Source: Welwitschia mirabilis (taxonomy: Eukaryota > Gnetophyta > Gnetopsida > Welwitschiales). From it: a stretch of 57,102 nt of DNA. Below, piece after piece: positions 13,213 to 24,676 of this stretch. Where the stretch lies: contig JBOZIK010000001.1 of the NCBI GenBank assembly GCA_051453625.1, forward strand, positions 266,209,896-266,266,997, in the 5' to 3' direction. The notes below the pieces were generated by a model, which worked only from the letters and a program-made list of their open reading frames with translations, had not been told where the DNA came from and did not search any database. The stretch's first letter is position 1. Each line of letters begins with the position of its first letter. The translations under genes and the position numbers were made by a program.

Positions 13213-13690
13213 TGTTGGGAATCAAATGAGTAAGCACACAAGCAAGAATTTTTTCCATAATCAAACTTTATTTCTCCATCTTACTTATTACAATAAAAAT
13301 CTTACTTTTAAATACAAGCACACCATTAAGATTTTACTAATATTTACACATTCCCCTAAGTGTATGACCATGATGTGCATATAAGCTTTAGAAATTCCCC
13401 CATTCACATGGCAATATTTTCTCTTCTAAGGGAAAACTGAAGTTCCTAGAGGAAAAACTTAGGAATGTTTCTTATAAAAAAACCTCTTTAAATTAGTTAC
13501 TATGTGAAGGAAATACTTTGTTGTAGAAATAGTCAATTTACTACTACATATCCCACAACACATAGCACTAAATGTACTACACATTATGTAGTACTATGTC
13601 AAAGTTATACTACACATCTTGTAGTAGTAGCATTAAGAGTAAATTTAAATAGAAACTTAAAATTCAAATAAAGCCCATAATGTACAATAC
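13213..13690 (-). repeat. 3' LTR of the minus-strand Ty1/copia element
   Basis: It starts (plus strand) TGTTGGGAATCAAATGAG and matches the LTR at 39880 (TATTGGGAATTAAATGAG, then shared ATTTCTCCAT and TTATTACAATAAA). Read on the minus strand it ends in CCCAACA, a usual copia LTR end. The pol C-terminus ends just to its right, which makes it the 3' LTR. The right edge is approximate. A cluster of short ACTACA/TGTAGT palindromes lies at 13539-13640. Confidence 0.65.
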
Positions 13691-16600
13691 AAAAATAAGT
13701 TTAAATCAACTCATTCCTAATCCAATTTTGGATTGAAAGTGGTAGAACTTATCTCAAATAAGTGGTTTAGTAAGGATATCAGTACTTTGCTCCACCATCA
13801 GATATTATATATGCATAACAACTTTTTTTATATGAGTTTTTTAATTTTGTGGACCCTAACACAAAATTGTTTTGTTCTATTATGTTGCACTTGATCTTCT
13901 GCTATGAAAAGTAATGAGTAGTTGTCAATGATAAGCTTTATTTCCTTAGCCTATCTTAAGTTCAGTACTTCTAATAATTTTATTAGTAATGCAATTTTTT
14001 TACATGCCTCAAAAGTAGCTACATATTCTATCTTAGTAAAGGATCACACTATAGTTTTCTAATGCAATAACTACCAAGACAGGGAGGATGTCCCTAAGAA
14101 CATGAGATACCATGATGTTGAGAATAAGGTATTAGTTTCTAGAGTAAAATTAGAAGTAGAGTACCCCTTTTAGATAAATTTAGAGCCTATTTTATAAGAT
14201 AGATCTAAATCTTTGATTTCTTTTAGATATCTCAGTATTTTCTCTGTAGCATTTAGATGAATTATCTGAAGTGCATGAAGATATGTTAATATTACACTTA
14301 TAATATATGATATGTCTAATATAGTATTACTTACATAAATTAAAATTCCTACTAGTCTTCTATATTTATTTCATTTGTGTGTTTTGAGTCTTTGTCATAG
14401 ATATTTTGACATTCTTCTATGTAACAACTTCTTTTACATTTTCTAGTCTAAACTTCTGGATTAGATCTTCAATATACTTCTTTTGTATCAAGAAGATTAC
14501 ATCCTTTTGCTAAATAATTTCTACACCTAGGTAAAATCTAGTTAATCTATGATGAAAAATATTGAATGCCTTACTTGAAGTAATTCTTTTCTTTTTCAAG
14601 TCTTCTTCATCATTTCCTATTATCAGCATATCATCTTCATATGCCATTATGTATGTAGATTTACATGTATTAGATTTTATAAATAATATAACATCCAAAT
14701 CTTGATAATCACATAATATGAATCTCATGAAGCTCAAATAATTTTTAAGCTTAGTATACCAAGCTCTTGGTGCTTTTTTAACTCACATAGAGACTTGATC
14801 AATTTGCACACATTACATTCTTTGCTTTTTTCTTCACATTCTTTTAGTTGCATCTTGTAGATTTCTTCATAGAGATAGGTAGTTTTTGGGCTATCAAGAC
14901 AATTACCATTCTAAGGATAGTCCATTCTATTATTGATGCAAAGACTTTACAATCAAGTTCTTTGTTTTATTATATGCTTATAGTAATAAGCCAAGCTTTA
15001 TGTCACTTAAGGGTGTTATCTACATTATATATATTATGGAAGACCCATTTGTTAAATAATGTTGTGCACCCTAATATAAGGCCTGCCAACTCTTAGATAT
15101 CATTTTAAATAAGACTGTGGTATTCTTCTTACATGGCTTTTATCCAATGATCATGTTGAATGGCATTTTCCAATGAGGTTGATTCATCATCAAAGGTTAA
15201 GTGAAGCTCCTCCTTCTTATCATTATAAGATGTATATGAGCCATGTCTGGTTCTAGTTTTACCCTTCTCATCATCATGGACATTTTGGAGAGTAGATTAT
15301 AACCAAGTACTTTGATGACATTTCTGGGTAATTTCAGCTTTGTAAGTTAAATAACCTATTGAATTACTATTAGAATCATGATTTAGTATGTTAAGAGAAT
15401 AAAACTACTAAATTTCTATAAGTTGAAAAGTAGATATATCAATAGAAGAAACTAATGCATTACTAATGGTCAAATCTCCCCTCTCAACTATGGGATATTA
15501 AGCATCTAATATGGTTACTGAGTTAGAGGAAGAATGAACCTTTAAATGATCAAGATAAGAATCATTTTTCAAAGTCTTTATGAAGATGACATCAAGAGAA
15601 ATATGATATTATGATGATATGGAAGATATATTCAATAACCATATTGGTCAGTTGGATATTCCACAAAGATGCCAATGTAAGCATGTGCTTTAAATTTGTC
15701 ATGATGTTTACTAGGAATATGAACATAACACTTGTAATCAAAAATATAAAAATAACTTAACTTTAGATTATACATATATCACTTTTTAGCTAGAGATACT
15801 TCATTTTTAGTATAATGACTAATAAGATTATTAAGATGTAATGCTATATTTAACACTTCATCCTAAAGATACATCTTACAACTACTGAAATACATCATTG
15901 AATGCACCTTATCCATGATAGTGAGATTAAATCACTTAGTAATGGGGGTATGCTTGGGTAGATCTTCAAATGTCGAATCCCTTTAGAAGCAAGAAAGTCC
16001 TTAACCTTAGTAGATGTATACTGGTCATCATTATCTGAGTGAAAATTTTGAATCTAAAAGTTAGTTTAATTTTTAATTTATTTTAAGCTTTTTAAAAATG
16101 TCCAAATTTTATTATGTGATTTAATGAAATATACCCAATTCATTCAGGAATAGTCATCAATAAAAGATATAAAGTAACAAAATCCATGGAGAGTGAAAAC
16201 TGGCATAGGTCCACATAGATTACTATGAACAAGAAAAAGATTTTGATTAGCATGTCACTTACTTAATGAAAATTATTATCTAGTTACTTTGCCTATAAAA
16301 CATTATTCATACTATGGAAAATACCATGGAATAATTAAAAGAAGTTAACGATCATTCTTACACATTGCAGTCATTATATCAAGAGTAAGTTGTCCTAGTC
16401 GAGCATGCCATAGTAATGAGGGAAAAATATTGTCTTGTGAAACTATGCAAATAATATCTTGCATTTTAACATAACCATAAGGATAAGCAAGATTTTCATC
16501 CATGTATTATTTCATGACCAATTATTGATTACCATCACAAATATCCACTAAGTGCTTAATCATAGTAATGAAGTGATGTTCTCACAATAGAGTTAAAAGA

Positions 16601-16900
16601 AATAGAACATGAGACCTCAAATAAGAAACATATAGAAAATGTGAAAGAGTCTGTGAAGAGAGTGATATCAAGTCAAGGGTAATTGAATCATAGCCTTTCA
16701 TAGGAGCTAGTGTTATATCTTCCAAATGAATAAGACTTAGTGCTTTAATTAAGTTATCAAAATAATCATGTTAATGAGTTATGCAACAAATTACACCCAT
16801 GTTAAGAGTTCATGTCTCATCATAAGGTATGTAGTTACTAATACTAACAAAGTTAAAGCTTTTAAAGATTGCATTAGATTTAAAATTTTCAGCATCATCA
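13690..16900 (-). pseudogene. Ty1/copia pol remnant (integrase, reverse transcriptase, RNase H)
   Basis: Domains run right to left on the minus strand. Integrase: 16041-15949 reads HSDNDDQYTS then TKVKDFLASKGIRH, the copia integrase block around the second catalytic Asp (usually SDNGGEYTS). Reverse transcriptase: the open frame 14737-14510 reads MAYEDDMLIIGNDEEDL, where the family has YVDD; the Val is Glu here but both Asp remain. RNase H C-terminus: near 13790-13690, EQSTDILTKPL, the typical ADILTK end. The order INT-RT-RH is diagnostic of Ty1/copia. Many stops and frameshifts separate the islands, so no functional polyprotein can be made. Gag lies directly upstream (to the right). Confidence 0.82.
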
Positions 16901-17826
16901 AAGGAATTAGATTTCCTAAGTGAGTGCATTTCCCTTATGTGAAGATTTATCTTGTTCTAAGGAATCCTACAAAAGTTAATGGTATGATGTTATCTTCCAC
17001 ATTATAAGTAATGATACTTGTTCTTCTTAGGAGTGGCAGTATTACAAACTTGTTTTTTTTTCTAAGTTTTATTTAACTTCTTGTTTTGTTATTTTTATGG
17101 AGTATTATTCTTATCATGAGTTATTTTCTTTTTTAGATTAGATTTGCTAGCATACTATTTGTTTTGATAAGGACAATGATGAGAATGAGAAACTTTAAAT
17201 GTAACATTAGAGGAAGAATATCCCATGAATTTAAACTAAGCTTTAGTAGAAATATGATTTTTACCTAGCATATGAAAATTTATATTATTTAATTGCTTAC
17301 TACCATGTAGAAACATAATATAATTATGCAAAGAGGAGTCTTCTAAATGACAATGGATCAAGTTAACATAATAAGTGCAACCTTGTTTGGGTGAGCCAAT
17401 CTCTAGTATCTTTGCCTTGATTTTTTACATCTATACAATTAATTATATCATATTTTTCTTCTCACAATGCAAACTATTATTGAAAGTTATGGGATTAAGA
17501 ATTTCTAGATCATTCTTTGAGTAGAATGTATCTCATAAAGTATAGAAGTTGATGCAGCTTGTTTTGGTTTGATCAACCAATTTCTTGTATTAATATGTGA
17601 TAAATTTTTGCATAATCTTTATTAATTTAACATCAATATCTTATGAAGTAGCTTCTTTAACCTAATCCTTATGATGTAAATGATCATGAACCTAAAAATC
17701 CTTTTGACAATCATAAATCTGCATAATTGATATAAAATCCTCTTACCAAATCTTCCATGACTAATCATCTTAAAAAGTAACAACAACTAAAACTTACCCT
17801 TTGAAAGATGATGATGAAGATGCCAT
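16900..17826 (-). pseudogene. Ty1/copia gag remnant
   Basis: The minus strand opens with ATG at 17826 followed by MASSSSSFKG, a common start for plant copia Gag. It continues with fragments that fit the Gag N-terminal region (SWKIW.EDF, W of the WxxW-type motif, then CINFYTL and NPITFNNSLH) in the order expected. Stop codons occur every few tens of codons. The zinc knuckle is not clearly preserved. The start was chosen because the SSSSS-F-KG stretch follows the ATG directly and the sequence to the right becomes repetitive and non-coding. Confidence 0.6.
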
Positions 17827-18271
17827 GGTGGAAAAAGGATAAGAACTAAAAGAAAGTTGACAAGCTATTAGGTAAATTTTTGAATCAAAGGGATCTTGCT
17901 CACATCCACAATTGAAAGTGATCTATTCATCATATAAAGAGATCTTATCAAATCCTAAAAACAGTATAGGAAAAAGAGGATAAAAGAGATGGTATAGTTA
18001 CAAGAAAAGGGATCTTATTATCATCCACAATTTCAAGTGATCTATCCTAGTCATAATGCAACTAAAGTAAAAAAGACAAAGTGTCTTGACGAAGAGGTAT
18101 AGTCACAATGAAAGAGGATCAAGTTTACAAATACCATGATCTATCTAAAGTACAAAGTATGAAAACCAAGGTATTTTGTTAAAATATTTTAATGTAAGAA
18201 AAGTATATTTTAATGCAAGAAGTCTAAATTCATTATTAGATGAAAATACTAAACTTTGTTAATGTTAATAT
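17827..18271 (-). mobile_element. 5' untranslated region of the copia element, proximal part (tandem repeats)
   Basis: This holds two to three diverged copies of a unit of about 100-120 bp with landmarks GGTATAGTTA/C and GGGATCTT....CATCCACAATT..AAGTGATCTAT (near 17891, 18010 and a weaker one near 18117). The same landmarks recur beyond the Athila insertion (GGTATAGTTA near 38004, AGATCTTGCTCATCATCCAC near 38023). It is therefore the interrupted half of one repeat array. Confidence 0.6.
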
Positions 18272-19337
18272 TGCAGTGTGTATTTATGCAATGTTTACAT
18301 CCTAGGTAGAATTTTGTTAATCAAAAATAATAATGCACAAACATAACACAGTAATATAGATGGGAGTGATCCAAATGTGATAATCCATCAAAGACTAAAA
18401 TATGAAAATGAAAGGATTGCTTTCAATAGAGAAATACTATAACCTAACCTATAGAAATAACTTGAAATGCATGAAAATGAAATAAAACACACTTATGCAA
18501 AGCTAATTTAGGAAAAGGAAATAATAATGCACCTAAACTATTCAAGAACAACCTTGACAAAGGTTACCATCATAGCCTATATCACAAGAGAAACTGTCAC
18601 CGAATCTCAAGCAACATAAGCTATAAGGGAGAAGATCATTCATACATTAAAGCATGAAAAGAAATGTTTTATATTAGAATTTATACCACATTCATGTTAT
18701 AAAGTAGCTGTACCTTAATGGAAGAAACACCCCCAACACCAAGGAAACGTCTGTCTGAAACTACAAGATAGTTCTTTGGCCCTTCGATCTCCTGTCACGA
18801 GAATATTAGGTGAAAATGAAGATAAGGAGGTGTTGAGGGGGAGACCTTTGTTTATTAACTCAAAACATGAAATGGAATAGACAGAAAGATGTGGTAAATC
18901 CTAATGGCCACGTAGAAAGGAATTGGAATACAAGTAATAAAAGTTAGATGAACATTTAGTATGGATGTTATAATTAGTGTTGTCTAGCTAGTCATTAGGA
19001 TGATAAAGGAGACGATGCTACCTCATGATCAAATCCACATTGGCTGCCAGTCAGATCTTAGTCAGCATCTAGTTGGCACAGTTGTCCATCATATTGTCTA
19101 AAGGATGAGATGAATGACGATCTTCAATAAATCTTTAATTAGTGCATTAGCCTTGTTATTTACAAGAAGTTATCATCAGAAATATAGATTATTGATATTT
19201 TCTCAGAATGCTTTTAATTTATCATGGAGATTGCATATTTCCATTCTTTTCATCCTAGCTGTTCATTATCATGAAAACCAAGAATTTACCTATCTATTTA
19301 CCTACAAAACAAATCAGAATACCCTATCAAATATACA
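18272..19337 (-). repeat. LTR of Athila-type element A (3' LTR)
   Basis: About 1066 bp matching 36257-37323 end to end at roughly 85% identity by eye. Both start TGCAGTG on the plus strand; both contain GGTGAGTAAATC-like, CAAATCCACATTGGCT and AAGTTATCATCAGAAATA blocks and end near ACCCTATC-A-AATATA. Similarity may continue another 8-10 bp, so the right edge is uncertain. Orientation follows the pol genes. It is separated from pol by the extra ORF region. Confidence 0.82.
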
Positions 19338-19862
19338 TAAGTTGGCAGTGCAACATAGTCCCTTACTTAGCCTTATCAGTCCCTGACAAAACCAAGTAGT
19401 ATACCATGTTTACAAGCTAACTTATTAGATAAAACAACTAGGATACCTGAAGAAATTATCTCAGAAAAATTTGCAGAATATTTTAGAGATAGAACTGAAT
19501 TTTAAAAAAATTATAAACACAAAAAAAAACAACTGTGAAGCATTGGAAGTTAGTCATCTAGGTTATCATCTAGACGATGGAGGGGACGACAGACTCAAAA
19601 AAGGTTTTTAAAACTAGAACTTGTGACAAAAATTGATTTTCTTAGAGAATCAGTTAATCATGATAAACAAGACCCCACTAAGCTAAATAGCTAAACATAA
19701 AAGATTTTACTAAGTATAATCAAATCCTTATTATAGAAATTGAAAGATAATCATGTAAAAATCAGGAAAAAATAGTACACCATGCTGAAAGAAATGATAT
19801 TTATATATAATAAAGAGAGTTTTTAATATAAACAAGATATAGAAGGGGAAATACGAAATGCA
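19338..19862 (-). mobile_element. Element A, untranslated stretch inside the 3' LTR
   Basis: No coding motif. It matches 28782-29080 of element B (CTTAGCCTT-TCAGTC-CTGACAAAAC, then the TCATCTAGACGATGGAGGGG block). No clear polypurine tract could be placed next to the LTR. Confidence 0.6.
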
Positions 19863-20996
19863 AAATTACTCCCCTCGTTTATGCATGATGAACTCTAATT
19901 CAATAATTAGCTTAGGAGTAGGGGGAGAAGAAGGAGAATGCTCAAGATCTGCGGGAAGATGAACATCAAAAGATGCTATAATAGACTTGATTGTCTCATC
20001 ACCCTAAACATGTACTGACTCTAGAATGTCTACAGTTACATTCTGCTAGATAGGGATAATGCTCTAATGCATGTCTACCATCTGATCCTCTATGTGCTGT
20101 ACTCTTCTATCAATTAATAGGATCTTTTGCTCAACTGTCTATTCAAAGGTCTAGATTCTTTGATCAAGCATCTATATACTAGTGTTCATGAAACCTCTGA
20201 TGGTCTTGGTAGTCTCAGTCAAAAGAGCCTGGATCTGCTCTAATGAAGCTCTAACCATGGGTCTCTATACCTGAGGTCTCTCTACCTCTCCTGGTATCTA
20301 TATGCCCATATCCTATAAATAGTGATCAAAAGTCTAAATATATGAAATACGCTACTCACGGATGGGCTCTGGTATCCCAGATTGTCTAAACAAAGCTAAG
20401 AGGAGGCATGGATTACCAAGTATTTATAGATGTCATGCCTCAATCATAACCCTCAGTCTCCTCTAGATAAAGGTAGATAAGTTCATCTACTCCCCTTAAC
20501 AGCAAGCCGTCAGAATCTGTAAGTGTACAACCATAGTGTCACTATCATGGTATGATAGACTGATATTATGAATCAGTCTTCTATGCAAAACTCTGTAGGT
20601 AGGGGTCAGCTAAGTAACATTCACCCCCCGGCGATCAGTGGTTAAATCAGCTAGGATATCTAAGATGGCACCATAAGCTCGATGCTTCTTTATTCCACCA
20701 GTTGAATGAGCATGCATGCTCTCAAGTTATTTGAGATATATGATGACTTCAATGTGAAATGGGAGGATAGCTATCTAATGATCTCGAATGTAAGCAACGA
20801 TCATGTCTTGGAGCTGACCATGAGCATATCGTCAGCTCTCTATATGCATGTTGTCATAAAACACTCTTATCTTAGAAACATAATATGCACTATACGCATC
20901 TGTGATCCATCTGAGCTGTAAATCTTTCAATCTCTAATTAATCTCTAGCTCTATGTGGCTTATGAAATCTCCAAAATATCTCTCAACATGAATGCT
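19863..20996 (-). pseudogene. Extra ORF of element A, copy 1 (Athila ORF-1 / plant transposon-protein-like)
   Basis: Conceptual minus-strand translation, read through many stops, gives in order HVERYFGDFISHIELE (about 20990-20940), YSAYYVSKIRVFYDNMHIE (about 20900-20845), an AYGAILDILADLTTD block (about 20680-20635), LTPTYRVLHRRLIHNISL (about 20610-20545), and a C-terminal stretch rich in Q, E, I and L that could form a coiled coil (about 20260-20040). The YxxxxxxFY..M and LTP..RLLH elements resemble the family of plant retroelement proteins grouped as ATHILA ORF-1 / putative plant transposon protein; the role of these proteins is not established. It lies between pol and the 3' LTR, where Athila elements often have an envelope-like ORF, but no signal peptide or membrane segment is seen. 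It ends at an N gap on its 5' side. Confidence 0.55.
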
Positions 20997-21096
20997 NNNN
21001 NNNNNNNNNNNNNNNNNNNNNNNNNNNNNNNNNNNNNNNNNNNNNNNNNNNNNNNNNNNNNNNNNNNNNNNNNNNNNNNNNNNNNNNNNNNNNNNN

Positions 21097-22290
21097 TAGA
21101 CACGTACTGACTCTAAAATATCTATAGTCACATTTTGCTTAATACAGACAATGCACTGATGCATGTCCACCATCTGATCCTCTGTGTGCTATACTCTTCT
21201 TTCGATAGATAGAATCCTCTGCTTAATTATTTGCTCAAATGTCTAGATCCTCTGATCAAGTTCTTGGATATTAATGTCAACAAAACCTCTGATGGTCTCA
21301 ATGGTCTTATCTAGAAGGGCTTGGATCTATTCTAAGAAAGATTTTACTACAGGTCCCTATGCCTAAGGTCTATCTGCCTTTCCTGATACTTGTATGCTCA
21401 TATTATATAAATAGTAAGCATAAGTCTAGATATGTGAGATACACTACTTATCTATGGGCTTTGATATCCCAAATTATCTAAAAATAGCTGAGAGGAGGCA
21501 TGGATAACGGAGTGTCTGTACATGTTATGCCTCAATCATAGACCTGAGTCTCCTCTAAATAAAAGTAGATAGGTCCATCTACTCCCCATAATGGAAATAT
21601 GCTAGAATTTGTAGGTGTACTACCATAGTGTGACTATTATGGAATGATGGAATGATTTTATAAATTAGTCCTCTGTGCAAAACTCTGTATGTAGGAGTCA
21701 GCTGGGTAACATTTACCCCATGTCGATTTGTGGCCAAATGAGTTAGAATATCGAATATGATACTATAGGCTTGACCCTTCTATATCCCACAAGATGAATG
21801 AATATGCATATTCCCAAGCCTTCAAGATCTGTAATGACTGTAATTTGGAATGGAAGGGTAGCTATCTTATGATCTTGAATAAAAGCAACAATCAAATCCT
21901 GAACCTGACCATGAGCGTCTGGTCACCTTTCTATATGCATGGTGTCATAGAACTCTCTTGTCTCAGAAGCATAATATGCACCATATGCATATGTTATTCA
22001 TCTTAGTTGTATATATATCAACCTATGATCTACCTATAGCTCTATGTGGCTTATGAAATCTCCAAAATATCTCTCAACATGAATGCTAGCTGTCTATATG
22101 CTCAAAGATTGTCCATGTTGAGGTGGTGGATGTGCGGGCTCTATACACTGTACTTAGGCTTGAACAAAGGGCCTACCTCCTGCACTATAGGATCAGCTGA
22201 GGCCTTTGCCTATCTAGCTCTATGCATACTTGGCCTACTAAATCGAAAACATAAAAATCATCATGCGAAAATAGATGAACAAGTCAAAAC
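21097..22290 (-). pseudogene. Extra ORF of element A, copy 2
   Basis: A diverged second copy of the 19863-20996 sequence. The first 48 bp or so (22085-22037) are identical to copy 1 (20996-20949). Further in, blocks align in the same order: SIHVERYFGDFISHIEL, then YGAYYASETREFYDTMHIE, then a decayed middle, then DGGHASVHCLY/DILESV-like fragments. It also has many stops. It extends to the right of copy 1's equivalent, so it includes the likely N-terminal part (to about 22290). Copy 2 runs into the 100-N gap at a point equivalent to about 20020 in copy 1. Element B lacks this region. Confidence 0.55.
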
Positions 22291-24676
22291 GTCATATGGA
22301 TGCATAATAACAAGCCCTAAAATTGATGAAAAAATAGCAAAAATAATAAAAATATGTCCTACCCCTCCTAATAGATGTAATGTGTTCTAGATTATCTAAA
22401 GATTAGAGAAAACTGGAGAAAAATGGAAAAGGTGTGAAACTGTGTATGTAGTGGATCCCACATGTAGTAAAAAATCGAAGTACTCAAATAAAAAATCTAA
22501 TCTAGCAAAGTCATAGAGCACATCACACTAATCAATTTTACCTAAAGGACCACTATGATTTGACCTACGGTTTGTGAGAAAATGAGTGCGAAAGGTGAAA
22601 AACTGAAAATACCTTGTAATGCATAAAAGTGATCATAACTTAAAAAATACACAGTGAAATTCAAATCTGTAAGTTCCAAAAAGAAGAGCATAAAAACCTA
22701 AATAATATACATCAAAATTACACATCAAAAGGTTGAAAAATGAGAGGAAAAAATAAAAATAGAAAATCAGATAGAAAACACAAAAAACTAGGAAAATCAA
22801 AGGAAAAGGGATAAACACACACAAAAGAGAAATCTATGGCTAAAGAAAAACATACTATTTAGGTTGAAAACCTGCAATAAAAACTACATGAATCTACCCA
22901 ATCAGAAAATAAAAGCATGATAGACTTAAAACTTAATAACTTACAATGGAACTCATAGAGATTATGAAAAAGATGTTCTTTTAAACATTTTTTTATGAAA
23001 ATGCATTTTTACAAAAACATTTTATCATGATCAAATAGAAAGAAGACTACTAAATGATTAAGGTTCTAAGAAGAAATAAAGAAAATGCAGAAATGACTTT
23101 GAAATGGTAGACTCAAAAACCGAAGAAAACCAGAGTGAAAATGAATACAAGGAATAAGAAGAAGATTGTTTACCTATCCTAAGTCCTAACTTAGAAAACT
23201 CTCAAGGAAAGCTTCATAACATCACTTAAATTAATTATGCATGATAAAATATATTAAATTTATAAAGTTCATTAAAAAAGGCAGTGGTTATGACGATATC
23301 TAAAGCTTTAATTGTGTAGAAAAATGAATGTTAAAACCAAAAGTTACTTAGAAATGAACTCACCTACTTTCACTTTTACAAACTCACTTGAATCTCTAAA
23401 AGTAAAANNNNNNNNNNNNNNNNNNNNNNNNNNNNNNNNNNNNNNNNNNNNNNNNNNNNNNNNNNNNNNNNNNNNNNNNNNNNNNNNNNNNNNNNNNNNN
23501 NNNNNNNNNNNNNNNNNNNNNNNNNNNNNNNNNNNNNNNNNNNNNNNNNNNNNNNNNNNNNNNNNNNNNNNNNNNNNNNNNNNNNNNNNNNNNNNNNNNN
23601 NNNNNNNNNNNNNNNNNNNNNNNNNNNNNNNNNNNNNNNNNNNNNNNNNNNNNNNNNNNNNNNNNNNNNNNNNNNNNNNNNNNNNNNNNNNNNNNNNNNN
23701 NNNNNNNNNNNNNNNNNNNNNNNNNNNNNNNNNNNNNNNNNNNNNNNNNNNNNNNNNNNNNNNNNNNNNNNNNNNNNNNNNNNNNNNNNNNNNNNNNNNN
23801 NNNNNNNNNNNNNNNNNNNNNNNNNNNNNNNNNNNNNNNNNNNNNNNNNNNNNNNNNNNNNNNNNNNNNNNNNNNNNNNNNNNNNNNNNNNNNNNNNNNN
23901 NNNNNNNNNNNNNNNNNNNNNNNNNNNNNNNNNNNNNNNNNNNNNNNNNNNNNNNNNNNNNNNNNNNNNNNNNNNNNNNNNNNNNNNNNNNNNNNNNNNN
24001 NNNNNNNNNNNNNNNNNNNNNNNNNNNNNNNNNNNNNNNNNNNNNNNNNNNNNNNNNNNNNNNNNNNNNNNNNNNNNNNNNNNNNNNNNNNNNNNNNNNN
24101 NNNNNNNNNNNNNTTATTTATTTTTCTATGATGAGGGGAGTGCAACCACTGTCAGAGGAGTAGGAACCCATGAAGCATGGCTAACTGACCCCCTAATAGA
24201 GTTCCCACAGCTACCAACACTGCCAAAGATTCCTTTCAGAAATATTTACTCTAGTGTAGTAGAACGTCATAGTGATCATGTATTTTTCTTTAAAGTATAA
24301 AATACAATAGCTCATAGTTATTATTTCTTTCCCCTTTTTTTATTTTGTTTTGTGTTTTTTTTTTTTAATTCCCACATGATCATACACTCAAAAAAAGATG
24401 AAGGTGAATAGATAAGATAAAAGATAGAAAAGAACACTCCTCAAAAACCTAAGACCTTAATACCATTGAAAAAAGCATAAGAAACTAAGGCATCTTTCTT
24501 TAAATAAAGTCCATAGACATGGAAGTGTCTCAAGATTGGGTGAATCTAATCTTTCACCTATAAATGCCCAAGTATAAAATTAGTCATAAAACTTCATAAA
24601 GCAATATACAAGTTAAGTTTGAAAGATAATTAGGCAATATCATAATATTAACTAGAGGAGTAGGCTAAGAAAGAAC
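22291..24676 (-). mobile_element. Element A, non-coding region between pol and the extra ORF
   Basis: No coding motif. 23040-23400 matches 29270-29630 of element B (AAGGAATAAGAAGAAGA, then GGCAGTGGTTATGACGATAT). A 706-N gap (23408-24113) interrupts it. After the gap, 24120-24240 matches the conserved GC-richer block of B at 29655-29790 (ATGAGGGGAGTGCAACCACT, GAGTTCCCACAGCTACC). Confidence 0.6.

Noticed and set aside
13539-13640. ACTACA/TGTAGT short palindromes, considered as a CRISPR-like or terminator structure
   Set aside because: Irregular spacing and short arms within a copia LTR; no repeat-spacer pattern.
19863-22290. Considered as an envelope gene of a plant endogenous retrovirus
   Set aside because: No signal peptide, cleavage site or membrane segment is visible; the motifs fit ATHILA ORF-1 / plant transposon proteins better.
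23312-24163. Long open frames of both strands across 23396-24163 and 54480-54980
   Set aside because: They are open only because they run through N gaps; the translated ends have no family similarity.
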